Notes under the pieces: generated by a model
Databases searched by the model: none
Told to the model about the DNA's origin: nothing
What the model saw: only the letters and a program-made list of their open reading frames with translations
NCBI GenBank assembly: GCA_015852425.1
Contig: JAAAIG010000031.1
Location: forward strand, 1-37,046
DNA from: Gryganskiella cystojenkinii
Lineage: Eukaryota; Mortierellomycota; Mortierellomycetes; Mortierellales; Mortierellaceae
Direction of reading: 5' to 3'
DNA: 37,046 nucleotides
Shown: piece by piece, positions 9,528 through 17,949 of the stretch
Layout of the letters: the number at the start of each line of letters is the position of its first letter
Position numbering within the stretch: the stretch's first letter is position 1
Program-made: the position numbers and the translations under genes

Positions 9528-11957
9528 TTAAGCGTGGGTCAGCTTAATCCCTTGCTCCGACATGGCTTTGAGTGCTTCCATCGCACAGTGACGGACGGCA
9601 TCACTCTCACTGGCCTTGATAAGGTTCGCTAAAAGCATGATCCCACCTTGCGCCGCAATCTTCTCACTTATTTCCTTGCCCCCGATTGTGACCAGGTTCT
9701 TGACACATTCGGCGCCACGATGGCGCAACTCATCCATCCTTCCTATGGCTGTGGCATGATCAATAACCGCCGCTGACGCCGATTCTTGATCCGACATGAC
9801 ATCCTCAATTGCCCTCGCCTCGACCTCGGCAGGGTCATCGTTCTTGCCGTTCGGGACTCCCAGGGTAATAAACGATCTTAGGATCTCAAGTCCACGTTCC
9901 TGAGCGATAATCATCTTGCAGACTTCCGGACTCGTGGACAGAACCGCAAGGGCTCCCGAAGCTGCTCTTCTCGTCATGAAATCGTCCGTATCACAGAGCG
10001 CCAACATCAGATGGATCTTGTTTTTGCTCGACTTGGGATCGCTGTAGAGTTCAAAGACGGGTTCGAAAAATATCATGTTGCACAAGGCCTCGGTCGCGGC
10101 ACGCCGCACCAGGTTATGTTCCGAGAACTGCAAGTTTTCCATCTTTTCGATCCCTCCTTCTTGAACAATCAGACCCAGGACTTGAATATCGCCCATGGAG
10201 CCGAGGTTGGTCAGGGCCATAAGACTCTCGAACTGACAGAGTTGGTCCGTACTTTCGAGTAACCAAATCAAAGGCTTGACCAGCTCTGGTATCCGTTGGT
10301 TCTTGAACGTCAGACGAGGGTCGAGCGTAATAGAAAGTTTAGCCAGGGCTTGGGTCGCTGCGGTCTTTGTTGATTCCGAGGAGGATGCCTGGGGTTGAGC
10401 TTGTTGCAGTGCCATCGGCATCAGTAAACGGACGACACCTTGTTGGACAAGGAGTCCTCTTGTCTCTGTAGGCGTAATCAGGTTCCTGAGGACTTGGGCT
10501 AGACTCTGTCGAATGTTCTCAGAGGCCTGACTACCACCGATCGCATGCAATGCAGGCATGACACCCAGCTTCACGAGGGTTAGGTTCCGCTGGATCACGA
10601 CAGGTTCATCATCGAGAGGGTCGTCATCCTGAGCAGACAAGCGTCCAGATTCACTCTTGGGCATACTGCCGGCCATTTTTTTCAATTTTAACATTTGTTC
10701 TTGTTCGGGGCTCAGTCTTTTCCGGAACGCGGTGAGGTTGTTAAAGATGATGATCAATCCGTACTTTAAAGGATTGCTCTTGGTCTCCTCTGCGAGATGG
10801 AATAGTGACAAGAGTAAGGCACGATCTGAGATGATAAGGTGCTTAACGGGTGGTTGAATACTCGCGTACGCCAGACCCTCGACCGCGTTCAATTGGATGG
10901 CGCTGTTGCTATCGTTCTTGTCGTCCTTCAAGAGTCCTCCAAAAAGTTTTGCCAGCTGCGCCTCTTCTGCTGCTGCTGCCGCCGCTGAAGTTGCCGAGGT
11001 TGCTTTTTTATTCGATCCGGTTCCTGCTGCGGCGCCATCGAGACCGTTCATGCCGACTGAGGGATCTTTTCTTGATTCTGCTAGTGAGATCTTGGTCAAT
11101 GCAACGGCGGCTGCACCTTTCAAATGTTGATTCTTGGTCGCGCCTTTCAATACGATCGATTTCAGGAAATCGGAGCAATGCAGACCGACTGCAGTTCGGG
11201 TTTTCGCATCAGCACAAGCCATAGAAAGAGTTTCCGTCAACGAGATCTGGATCTCCTCGGGTTCCAGTTCGATACAATCCATCAGCTCAACCAACAGCCC
11301 TTCCTTGTTCAGAATGCCGGCTCCGAGGGTCATGTCTGCTTGAACAATCAAACCCAACGCCTGAAATCCTGCTGCACGAGTCTTGATCTTGTCGGATCCA
11401 ATGTCGGCGAGGACAATCTCTGTACTCCTGTCGCGAGCAGAGTCCTTATTGGGGGCCATTTCAAAGGTCTTTGAGAGCAAGATTGCGACCATAGGTTTGA
11501 CATCTGTGGCACCACCGCGCGTTTCTGTTATCTTTGATACTGAAGTCTCTGATGTTATTTCGCTGGGTAGTCTGAGAATGGTAGGGTAGATCCTGTGGGA
11601 GAGTAAAGCATCAGCAAACGGACCGTCGTTCATGACCATCCTCAACAATCCCTTCAGGATCGCAGCCTTGATCTGAAACGGATCTGCGGCTTCTTTTGTA
11701 GTTTCATCCTTGTCCCCGGTTTCGTTGTCTTTAGAGTGGCTTTCGAGTCTTGTTGCGGCGTGATCCAGGAACTGTTGTTGTTGGGCGCGGACCAGGTCCT
11801 TTTTCTCCGTGTCTGTTGAGGCTTGAGTGAGAGAGTTGACGAGTGCCGAGGCAAGTTCTGTAATCTGTGTAGGTTGAATGTCTATGGAGGATGCCAAGGT
11901 CTGCAGAAGGTCGGGGATGGTCGCCGGTTGTTCGTCCTTGGATGTAGATGCTGACAT
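9528..11957 (-). CDS. SHE4: UNC-45/She4-type myosin chaperone (UCS protein)
   Basis: A single uninterrupted frame of 809 residues on the minus strand. The product is an armadillo-repeat protein of the UNC-45/CRO1/She4/Rng3 family, which folds and stabilises myosin motor domains, in animals together with Hsp90. Recognisable are the UNC-45 central segment (AVEGLAYASI then GLIIIFNNLTAFR), and the C-terminal UCS region with ESLMALTNLGSMG, RRAATEALCNMIF and RHCAMEALKAM. The N-terminal about 110 residues show no tetratricopeptide repeats, so it resembles the fungal proteins (She4 is about 790 residues) rather than the TPR-bearing animal UNC-45. An Ala-rich tract (AAAAAEEA) lies mid-protein. It is the only longer gene here without an intron. 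The start is the first ATG after an A-rich leader. Expected to support actin-myosin transport, endocytosis and cytokinesis. Confidence 0.9.
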   Translation of the reverse strand: MSASTSKDEQPATIPDLLQTLASSIDIQPTQITELASALVNSLTQASTDTEKKDLVRAQQQQFLDHAATRLESHSKDNETGDKDETTKEAADPFQIKAAILKGLLRMVMNDGPFADALLSHRIYPTILRLPSEITSETSVSKITETRGGATDVKPMVAILLSKTFEMAPNKDSARDRSTEIVLADIGSDKIKTRAAGFQALGLIVQADMTLGAGILNKEGLLVELMDCIELEPEEIQISLTETLSMACADAKTRTAVGLHCSDFLKSIVLKGATKNQHLKGAAAVALTKISLAESRKDPSVGMNGLDGAAAGTGSNKKATSATSAAAAAAEEAQLAKLFGGLLKDDKNDSNSAIQLNAVEGLAYASIQPPVKHLIISDRALLLSLFHLAEETKSNPLKYGLIIIFNNLTAFRKRLSPEQEQMLKLKKMAGSMPKSESGRLSAQDDDPLDDEPVVIQRNLTLVKLGVMPALHAIGGSQASENIRQSLAQVLRNLITPTETRGLLVQQGVVRLLMPMALQQAQPQASSSESTKTAATQALAKLSITLDPRLTFKNQRIPELVKPLIWLLESTDQLCQFESLMALTNLGSMGDIQVLGLIVQEGGIEKMENLQFSEHNLVRRAATEALCNMIFFEPVFELYSDPKSSKNKIHLMLALCDTDDFMTRRAASGALAVLSTSPEVCKMIIAQERGLEILRSFITLGVPNGKNDDPAEVEARAIEDVMSDQESASAAVIDHATAIGRMDELRHRGAECVKNLVTIGGKEISEKIAAQGGIMLLANLIKASESDAVRHCAMEALKAMSEQGIKLTHA

Positions 11958-12462
11958 TACGCACTTGTTTTGTTTTTTTTGAATGGGAAGACGAGGCGTT
12001 TAGATGAAGTGAATGAACAGGATGCGCTAGGAGTAACTAAGGGGGAACACACGCACAGGGCAAAGCACGACAATCGAAGTAAACGCGATTATCATATCTT
12101 CTTTCACGTGTTTAGGGACACGAGAGCCATTCTTATTTTTTTTCCGCAGACGACGGCCTTTCTTTTGTTACTGTAAGCACCAGCAAAATCATGGGGCTGG
12201 CGAGTGTAAAAACTACTACGGACTATGGGGGAATATAGGGGGATTTAAATGGTGGAAAGCGATAGCGACAAACGATATCTAGTTGGCGGTGATCGACTGG
12301 AGGTAGGCCTTGCGGTAGGCGTTCTCGTCACATGGGCCTATTTGAATTCACACAATAAAAAAAAAAAAAGCGGTAAGAGTCCGTCGCCATATCTATCGCA
12401 TAGTCGTCCTACTGTACTGAATGATGAAGGTTGAAGCTGCGCAGTGGTGTTCAAGGCAGCGG
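11958..12462. other. Intergenic: SHE4 promoter and ADI1 3' flank
   Basis: No gene is seen. Both neighbours are on the minus strand, so this holds the ADI1 3'UTR on the right and the SHE4 promoter on the left. A CACGTG palindrome sits at 12105-12110, about 150 nt upstream of the SHE4 start. An A run occurs at about 12358-12369. No clear heat-shock element was found. Confidence 0.5.
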
Positions 12463-13562
12463 TCAAATTTCCAGCGTTTGGACGCGTGGTATCTTACGGT
12501 TAAGAGGGGTCCAGACAGGGTCTTCCTTAAACAAGCGCATAGCCTTGAGGTAGTTGTTGGTATCGAGAGTGAAGCGGTGGTAGATTCCAGCGGGCTAAAT
12601 GCAAAACAAATACATAGGTAAAAAGCAAAGAACATTAGCTGGTCTATCATTACGCAAGTTTCTTGTCAGGTTCTCTCTCGTCTTGCGTGGATGAGAGACT
12701 GGTTTGGTACGTACCAAGACGATCAAGTCGCCAGCCTCGACCTTGATGCGGACCCAGCGGTCCTGCTTGTCTGTTTATAATTAAAGAAGTAGTGAGTATT
12801 CTGTTCGTATAGACGCACGAATCAATGACGTCTGTAGACCTAGTCTAGTCATGTACCCCTGATATCGAAATAGCCAGTGCCCTCGAGAATCGCGCGGATC
12901 TCCTCGTCTTCATGAAGATGCCTAAAATTGGGCATAAAAAAAAGGTGAGTGATCCACAAAAAAAAAAAAAAAAAAAAGAAATAGTGCACGAAAAGGAGAG
13001 AGGCGGGGCTTAGTGGTGTATCAGCCCATCTGCCTCTTGTGTGTGCATGAATTCCGGAGGTGGTAGTTTTTGGGTGACGATCCCTTTTCCGTGAGAAAAA
13101 TCCCGTTCGTCTTTTCCTGCGATTGTATTCTTTCCTTGTTGAAAACATCGAACTCCTTGTCACCCCAAAAGGTTGTCGATATCTGAGCGATGAACGTACT
13201 CTGCAAAGAATGTCTTGATCTTTTCCTCAAAGATGGCACCGAGACCCTCCTTGGAAACAGTGATCTAAAAAATTGCGCAGAAAAGTATCGATAAAAAAAT
13301 CGTAAGCTGTCCAGTCTTCTTTTGCATGAAAAAGAACGTAATCGAGGAAAAGCAATAGTGTAGGAGAACAAACCAGGTCACGGTTCTTGTAGTTGCGCTC
13401 CTCACAGATCTTGTCAATCTGCTCTTCAAAGCCCTCGTCCTTGAGTCTCCAGTAGAGAACACCCGAGGCCGCCAACTCCTCGACGGAGACGGGGACCGAA
13501 GGCGAGAGCTCATGAGGCTCTCTGCAGTCAGTGTTAAGGTTGTCGTAAAGGTAAGCGCGCAT
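12463..13562 (-). CDS. ADI1: Acireductone dioxygenase (methionine salvage)
   Basis: Five exons on the minus strand, 13562-13374, 13264-13200, 12921-12857, 12770-12715 and 12594-12463, give 168 residues, close to the usual 180. It is a cupin that binds Fe(II) or Ni(II) and oxidises acireductone; with iron the product is the 2-keto acid that is transaminated to methionine. Metal ligands are visible as H86, H88 and E92 in EHLHEDEE and H131 in GIYHRF. Other hallmarks are MRAYLYDN at the start, [25 protein letters not shown] and [10 protein letters not shown]. All four junctions keep phase, and the second intron (278 nt) carries a 20-base A run. The ATG at 13562 was chosen because family members start MRAY. 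The enzyme is cytosolic and nuclear in other eukaryotes. Confidence 0.95.
12958..12977. repeat. A20 homopolymer in ADI1 intron 2
   Basis: An uninterrupted run of about 20 adenines on the plus strand (T run in the sense of ADI1) lies in the longest ADI1 intron, just upstream of the exon-3 acceptor region. It serves as part of a pyrimidine-rich tract and is a likely length-variable site. Confidence 0.8.
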
Positions 13563-13871
13563 GTTGGTGAGTATGTGCAAAAAAGAGGAGGGAAGAGAAG
13601 AGAGAGAGAAGTTGACGAGGCAAGAAATGAAGGAATTGAATGCAGAAAGGAACGAATGAAAAGAGAAAAGAGGATTTTGTTTTATTTGTGCGGATGGACA
13701 ATTGGTCGGACATCAATTCCGCAGGGCACGTCAGGGTCGCATGAAATTGCTCAATTGCTTTATTCCGATTTTTTTTTTTGGATATGGTCTATCAGGGCTG
13801 GTGCTTCTTTCTTTCTGTTTTTACTCCTCATAGCGATTATTGCATCGACATTTGCTTCAAAAGCATGGTGC
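13563..13871. other. Intergenic: ADI1 promoter and BLOC1S4 3' flank
   Basis: No gene is seen in these 309 nt. The part next to ADI1 is purine rich on the plus strand, that is pyrimidine rich in the direction of ADI1, as for other promoters in the window. Confidence 0.5.
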
Positions 13872-14756
13872 CTATGAAAGGAATCCCTTTGGTCCCTACG
13901 ACAAATAAACAAGATGAACAAAACGTTAGGATAACTGGGCGTTGACTTGGTTTGTAATTATATAACGAAAAGACCCTACACACACCATCTTTAGAGATTC
14001 GAGAACGGCCTGAAGAGGCTTGAGGGCAGTCGAGGACAAATCCTTCTCGGCTTCTGCGACCCGATTGTTCATCCTGTCCACGGATCCTGCCACGCTCTCT
14101 ATTAAGATCTACGAAAAAAACAACAAGAAAACAGAACAGTAATAAGTTCCCGCACTTCTTCATCATGAATACAAGACATGAGAGTGGATCATACAGATTT
14201 ATCACGTACTGCCAAGTCGTCAATCTGTTGGAACATCTGCTCCAGTGCCTTGGCCCCAGCGATCAAGGCCGCAGTTTGTTCGCTCAGTCCTGGAACCTCT
14301 GCTTGGATCTATTTGATAGTTTCTCCTTGACAAGTCAGCTTTGCTTTGCGCGTGCCCCTGTCCGCATGTACTTATTCTCGAGAGAGTTAACGGATGGAGA
14401 GCCTCACCTGTCCAAGCTGGTTTCGAATCCCGTCCATTTGCAGAGCGACCGTTTGGATTTGTCCTTGCGCGTCCTTGATCTACATCAAAAAGGATGACCA
14501 AATGTCCTTTCTGGTCAGTAACGCTAGCCAAAACGTCGACATGGTTTAGCACTCTTCCTGTGAACACTTTGCCTTTCCTTACCGCAGGTGTTGAAAGAGC
14601 CTCTATGCTGAACTCCCTGGCCAACTCTGTGGCGACCGCCTGTACTGAGGTTGGGTTCGTTAGTGTGCTGTTGGCAGTGTTGCTGCTATTGGTGTCATCA
14701 GCTCCAGCCGGTCCCTGTGAGATTAGTGTGTTTGGTTCCATGTCCTGGGCTGTCAT
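13872..14756 (-). CDS. BLOC1S4: BLOC-1 subunit 4 (cappuccino/CNL1)-like protein
   Basis: Five exons, 14756-14583, 14479-14408, 14308-14210, 14108-13986 and 13895-13872, give 163 residues, and all four introns are phase 0 and 90-103 nt long. The protein is almost wholly alpha-helical with coiled-coil character after a Ser/Asn/Thr-rich N-terminus. The segment GAKALEQMFQQIDDLAILIE, then a VAGSVDRMNNRVAEAE stretch, resembles the cappuccino signature (A-K-E-I-Q-Y-I-D-LE...MV-G-V-ME-V-KAE) of BLOC1S4. In animals BLOC-1 acts in endosome-to-lysosome-related-organelle sorting; in yeast a BLOC-1-like complex with Cnl1 acts on endosomal Rab5 cycling. Longer upstream ATGs exist in frame (to 14951), but they would overlap the divergent DML1 start, so the ATG at 14756 is preferred. 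Family assignment rests on remembered pattern similarity and is moderate. Confidence 0.65.
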
Positions 14757-14956
14757 GAGCAAAGGCAAAGTCGCATTGTCTGTCCTTTGCTTGAAAGTAT
14801 TGGAAAATAAAGGAATGGGAGGAAGAGTGGGAAAGACCGTGACTTCGGTCCCTCTTTTATTTCGCCTCATTTGCATTTTTTCTTTTGTTCTTTGTCCTTC
14901 CTTTTCCTCATTGCAACAGCAGGATCCAGCAAAGCGGACAACACACAACAAAAGAC
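14757..14956. promoter_or_regulatory. Compact bidirectional promoter BLOC1S4 / DML1
   Basis: Only 200 nt separate the start codons of the divergent BLOC1S4-like and DML1 genes, so both promoters and both leaders must fit here. The plus strand carries a T/C-rich stretch (about 14870-14920). No TATA box is evident on either strand. Confidence 0.55.
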
Positions 14957-17928
14957 ATGCATGAGATCATCACCCTTCAGTTTGGGCATTATTCCAACTA
15001 TGTCGGGACTCATTACTGGAACACCCAAGTAAAAAGATACACTTCTTGGAACCCTCATTCATATTTATTCGCAGATTTGCTGTGAAAGATACCCGCTTTC
15101 TGACACCCTTTTTTTTTTTTTTTGGTGGCGCTCAATCTATTATATTTTTATTTTTATTTTCTTTTGGCGGTTGTCAACAGGAGGCCCACTTCAACTATCA
15201 ACAAGTAGGAGATGAAGAAGAACCTGCCCAGGAGCTTGTTAATCATGATTGCCTGTACCGTGTTGGAGTCACACCAAAGGTTAGTTTGTGACATTTTTGG
15301 GGTCAGATACGTTCATGAAAGGGCATCAAAGAATTTGTTGTTGACAGCGTATTTTTCGTTCCACTCGGAGTAGGGAGTTGACACTTACACGCCAAGAGCC
15401 TTGATCTTTGACTTGAAAGGTGAGTGCAATACCGAAGTAAAATTGTTTTCCATGTAGAGTACATCTACACAGGACGTTAACATGTACTACTCCCTTTCTT
15501 GGACATAGGTGGATTTGGATCTATCAAAAAATACAAACTTTACGAATCCCAGCAGGCGAAGGAAGACTATTCTCAGAACTACGACCTGTCATGGTATAGT
15601 CTCGACTTTGAGTCTTAGAGAAACAGTACAACTGGGCCAGCAGTTGACAACATGTTGATTCGCAGGACTAAAACGAGTTTTCCCTTTTCTTCATCTAGGG
15701 ATCCCTCGAAGATGGAGACCTTTCGGGAGCAAGAGTACTCTCGATCTGCCTACCAGCAACACTTGGAGAATGAAGAGCTCGGAGTATGTGTGCTTTCGCT
15801 GTCAACACATTATTTACTCGTTATCGCCTTTCTTTGTTGATTCCTTTCTGACAATTCAAACATCACCCATTATGTCTAGCTTGCAACGGAGGAAGGCGAG
15901 GACGACGTGGAATTAAACCAGATCAAGACCTGGTCGGATTACAATCGCGTATATTTCCATCCACAGTCCATGATCACACTCTCGGGATACCAGCTAGAGA
16001 GCGAGTTCATGCCTTTTGATGTTTTTTCTTACGGCCGAGGCGCATTTATAGACACCGAGAAAGTATGAAATCATGATCAAGGAGGAGGCATGTGCATGGG
16101 ATCGTTGAAATTAACAGATTTTTTTGTTCCTTATTTAGGAAAAAGAGACCTACGACGAGAACTTCAGACTGTTTACCGAGGAGTGCGATCAGCTGCAAGG
16201 GTTCCAAGTCATGGCCGATGTTCTGGACGGATGGGGCGGATATGCGACCAGCTACCTGGAAATGCTTCGCGAAGACTTTCCGAAAGCCACAGTTGTCACT
16301 TACGGCCTGAGCGATGATCAAATGGGACGCCATGCGACTATGGTAAGTAAATACCTTGGACCACTCCTCACGTTTTGTTTGTAATGTTAGGCTTTTTCAA
16401 TAACACTGAACTCATCTATGCTGAATGTCTCGAAAAATAGAGAGAAAAACAAATTACGATTGCGAATGAGGCTCTGGCTTTTGCGAACCTGTCGAGTTTA
16501 TCGTCGCTTTATGTTCCTGTCCGCGCACCGACGCGCTCAACTTTGTCACCTCAAGGGTGGTCAAAGAACATAAGGATAGACGTAAGGACGAAAATGAATA
16601 TCAATCACAAACGTGTTTTCGTGCATGTCTGTCATGGGACAATATGGGATATTTGGCTAACGATATCCGAGTCTACCCTGTTAATTTGAATACCGCAGCC
16701 CTCAAACAGATACCATACCAGTGCGTTTATTTCTGCCGGAATCGACTCTGCTCTTCTTCCATGCAGGTAAACGCTATTGAACAAGCGGATCAAAGACGAG
16801 AATGTTTATAACCAAAATGTCTAGGAGGCTCACAATGATCTCCTTCCTTGGCTATAGGCTGAAGCGTGGATCGGTCTTCATGGCAGATATGATCGGATCT
16901 CTGAACTGGAGGAACATTACAACCGTTGGAACCTTGTCTGTAGGGTTGCCCTTCCCCTTTGGCGGACCGAAATTGCCTAATCTCATCAATAAGCAATCGC
17001 CTCTGTTGGATTTATCATCAAGAAAGATGGACGAGGACGATCAGGTCTTTTCTCAATCCGTGGTTTTGCGCGGTCTCGAGACGAACCAGTTCGCACGATA
17101 TGATCAAGGGTATAAATCGAAAGATGAGAGTAGCTCGAGCCATGTCAGATATGAAAACTCGAACCGCTAACATGCAAACATTATACTTTTATACTTTTCT
17201 TTGTATAGAACCCAAAACACGCCCCTGGAGGTGATAGACGAAATGTTAGACTCGCTTCCGATCGGAAAGTCGCTTGGGGACTCGAAGTAAGTTTCGAACC
17301 ACTGATAGATTTGGGAAAATGTAGACGACATGCTTAATCGCTACATTGAACTAACGTCATTTCCTTGCTTATCCGTGCCCTCATTTACTAGGATCAAGAC
17401 ACCTTTCAAATATCCTATCCCAACGTCGTTCCCCCGATTTTTCCAAGGACTGACTCAGCAGGGATACCAAAACCAAGAGTAAATAGTCGAAATGGAGCCG
17501 CGGATTGATCCAAGTGGTATGAAATAGCAGCTAACTTTGTGATCTCCTTGACTACTTGGCTCTTACTTTGATTTTCTAGAAGCTCTGCCCCGAACCTTCG
17601 CAAAGATGGAACGAGCAAAGGTAACAACAGGGGCCAATTCAGCAATCAACTCACCGCTACTTCCATGCACAATGAGATCTAACACCTTCTCTCACCTTTA
17701 CTCTCACCTTTACCTTTAAAAATAGTTGACTCTGTCCCTACTATCTCAAGGTTGGCAGTTTCGACCACAACACGTTGGCACCTTCAGTCACTGTCGGATT
17801 CTATCAAGCGTATCGACTTGAGACTGTTGCCGCAGTTTGAGGGCGACGGAGGTGGGGGAGTTAGTCAGGAAGAGTTCAACGAGGTCAAGGAGCGACTCTT
17901 GGATTTGTATGATGTTTACAACGAATAA
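14957..17928 (+). CDS. DML1: Misato/DML1 tubulin-like protein
   Basis: Fourteen exons: 14957-15028, 15181-15279, 15374-15419, 15509-15593, 15699-15783, 15880-16062, 16139-16342, 16441-16581, 16699-16766, 16858-17109, 17209-17286, 17392-17478, 17580-17620 and 17726-17928, giving 547 residues. Misato proteins share an N-terminal tubulin-like segment and act in mitochondrial distribution and morphology (and spindle assembly in flies); yeast Dml1 is needed for mtDNA inheritance. The start MHEIITLQFGHYSNYVGTHY and the block DQLQGFQVMADVLDGWGG are diagnostic, followed by YHTSAFISAGIDSALLPCR and a C-terminal helix LLDLYDVYNE. All 13 introns are 76-152 nt and keep phase. Exon 10 could instead begin at 16824 (adding 12 residues in frame) if the weaker acceptor is used. 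The 3' end converges with the nuclease gene at 21 nt. Confidence 0.92.
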
Positions 17929-17949
17929 AACTCTTCTAAATAACAGAAA
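17929..17949. other. 21-nt gap between convergent stop codons
   Basis: The DML1 TAA ends at 17928 and the TGA of the opposite nuclease gene begins (on the plus strand) at 17950. Both 3'UTRs and polyadenylation signals must therefore lie inside the neighbour's coding sequence, so the transcripts must overlap in antisense. Confidence 0.85.

Noticed and set aside
14757..14951. Longer start for the BLOC1S4-like protein (ATG at 14951)
   Set aside because: It would place translation almost up to the DML1 start codon, leaving no room for a promoter, and adds Cys/Lys-rich sequence with no protein-like pattern.
16824..16857. Alternative acceptor adding 12 residues before exon 10 of DML1
   Set aside because: The AG at 16823 lacks a pyrimidine tract, whereas the acceptor at 16857 follows a CTCCTTCCTTGG tract and joins SALLPCR directly to LKRGSVFMAD, as Misato proteins do.
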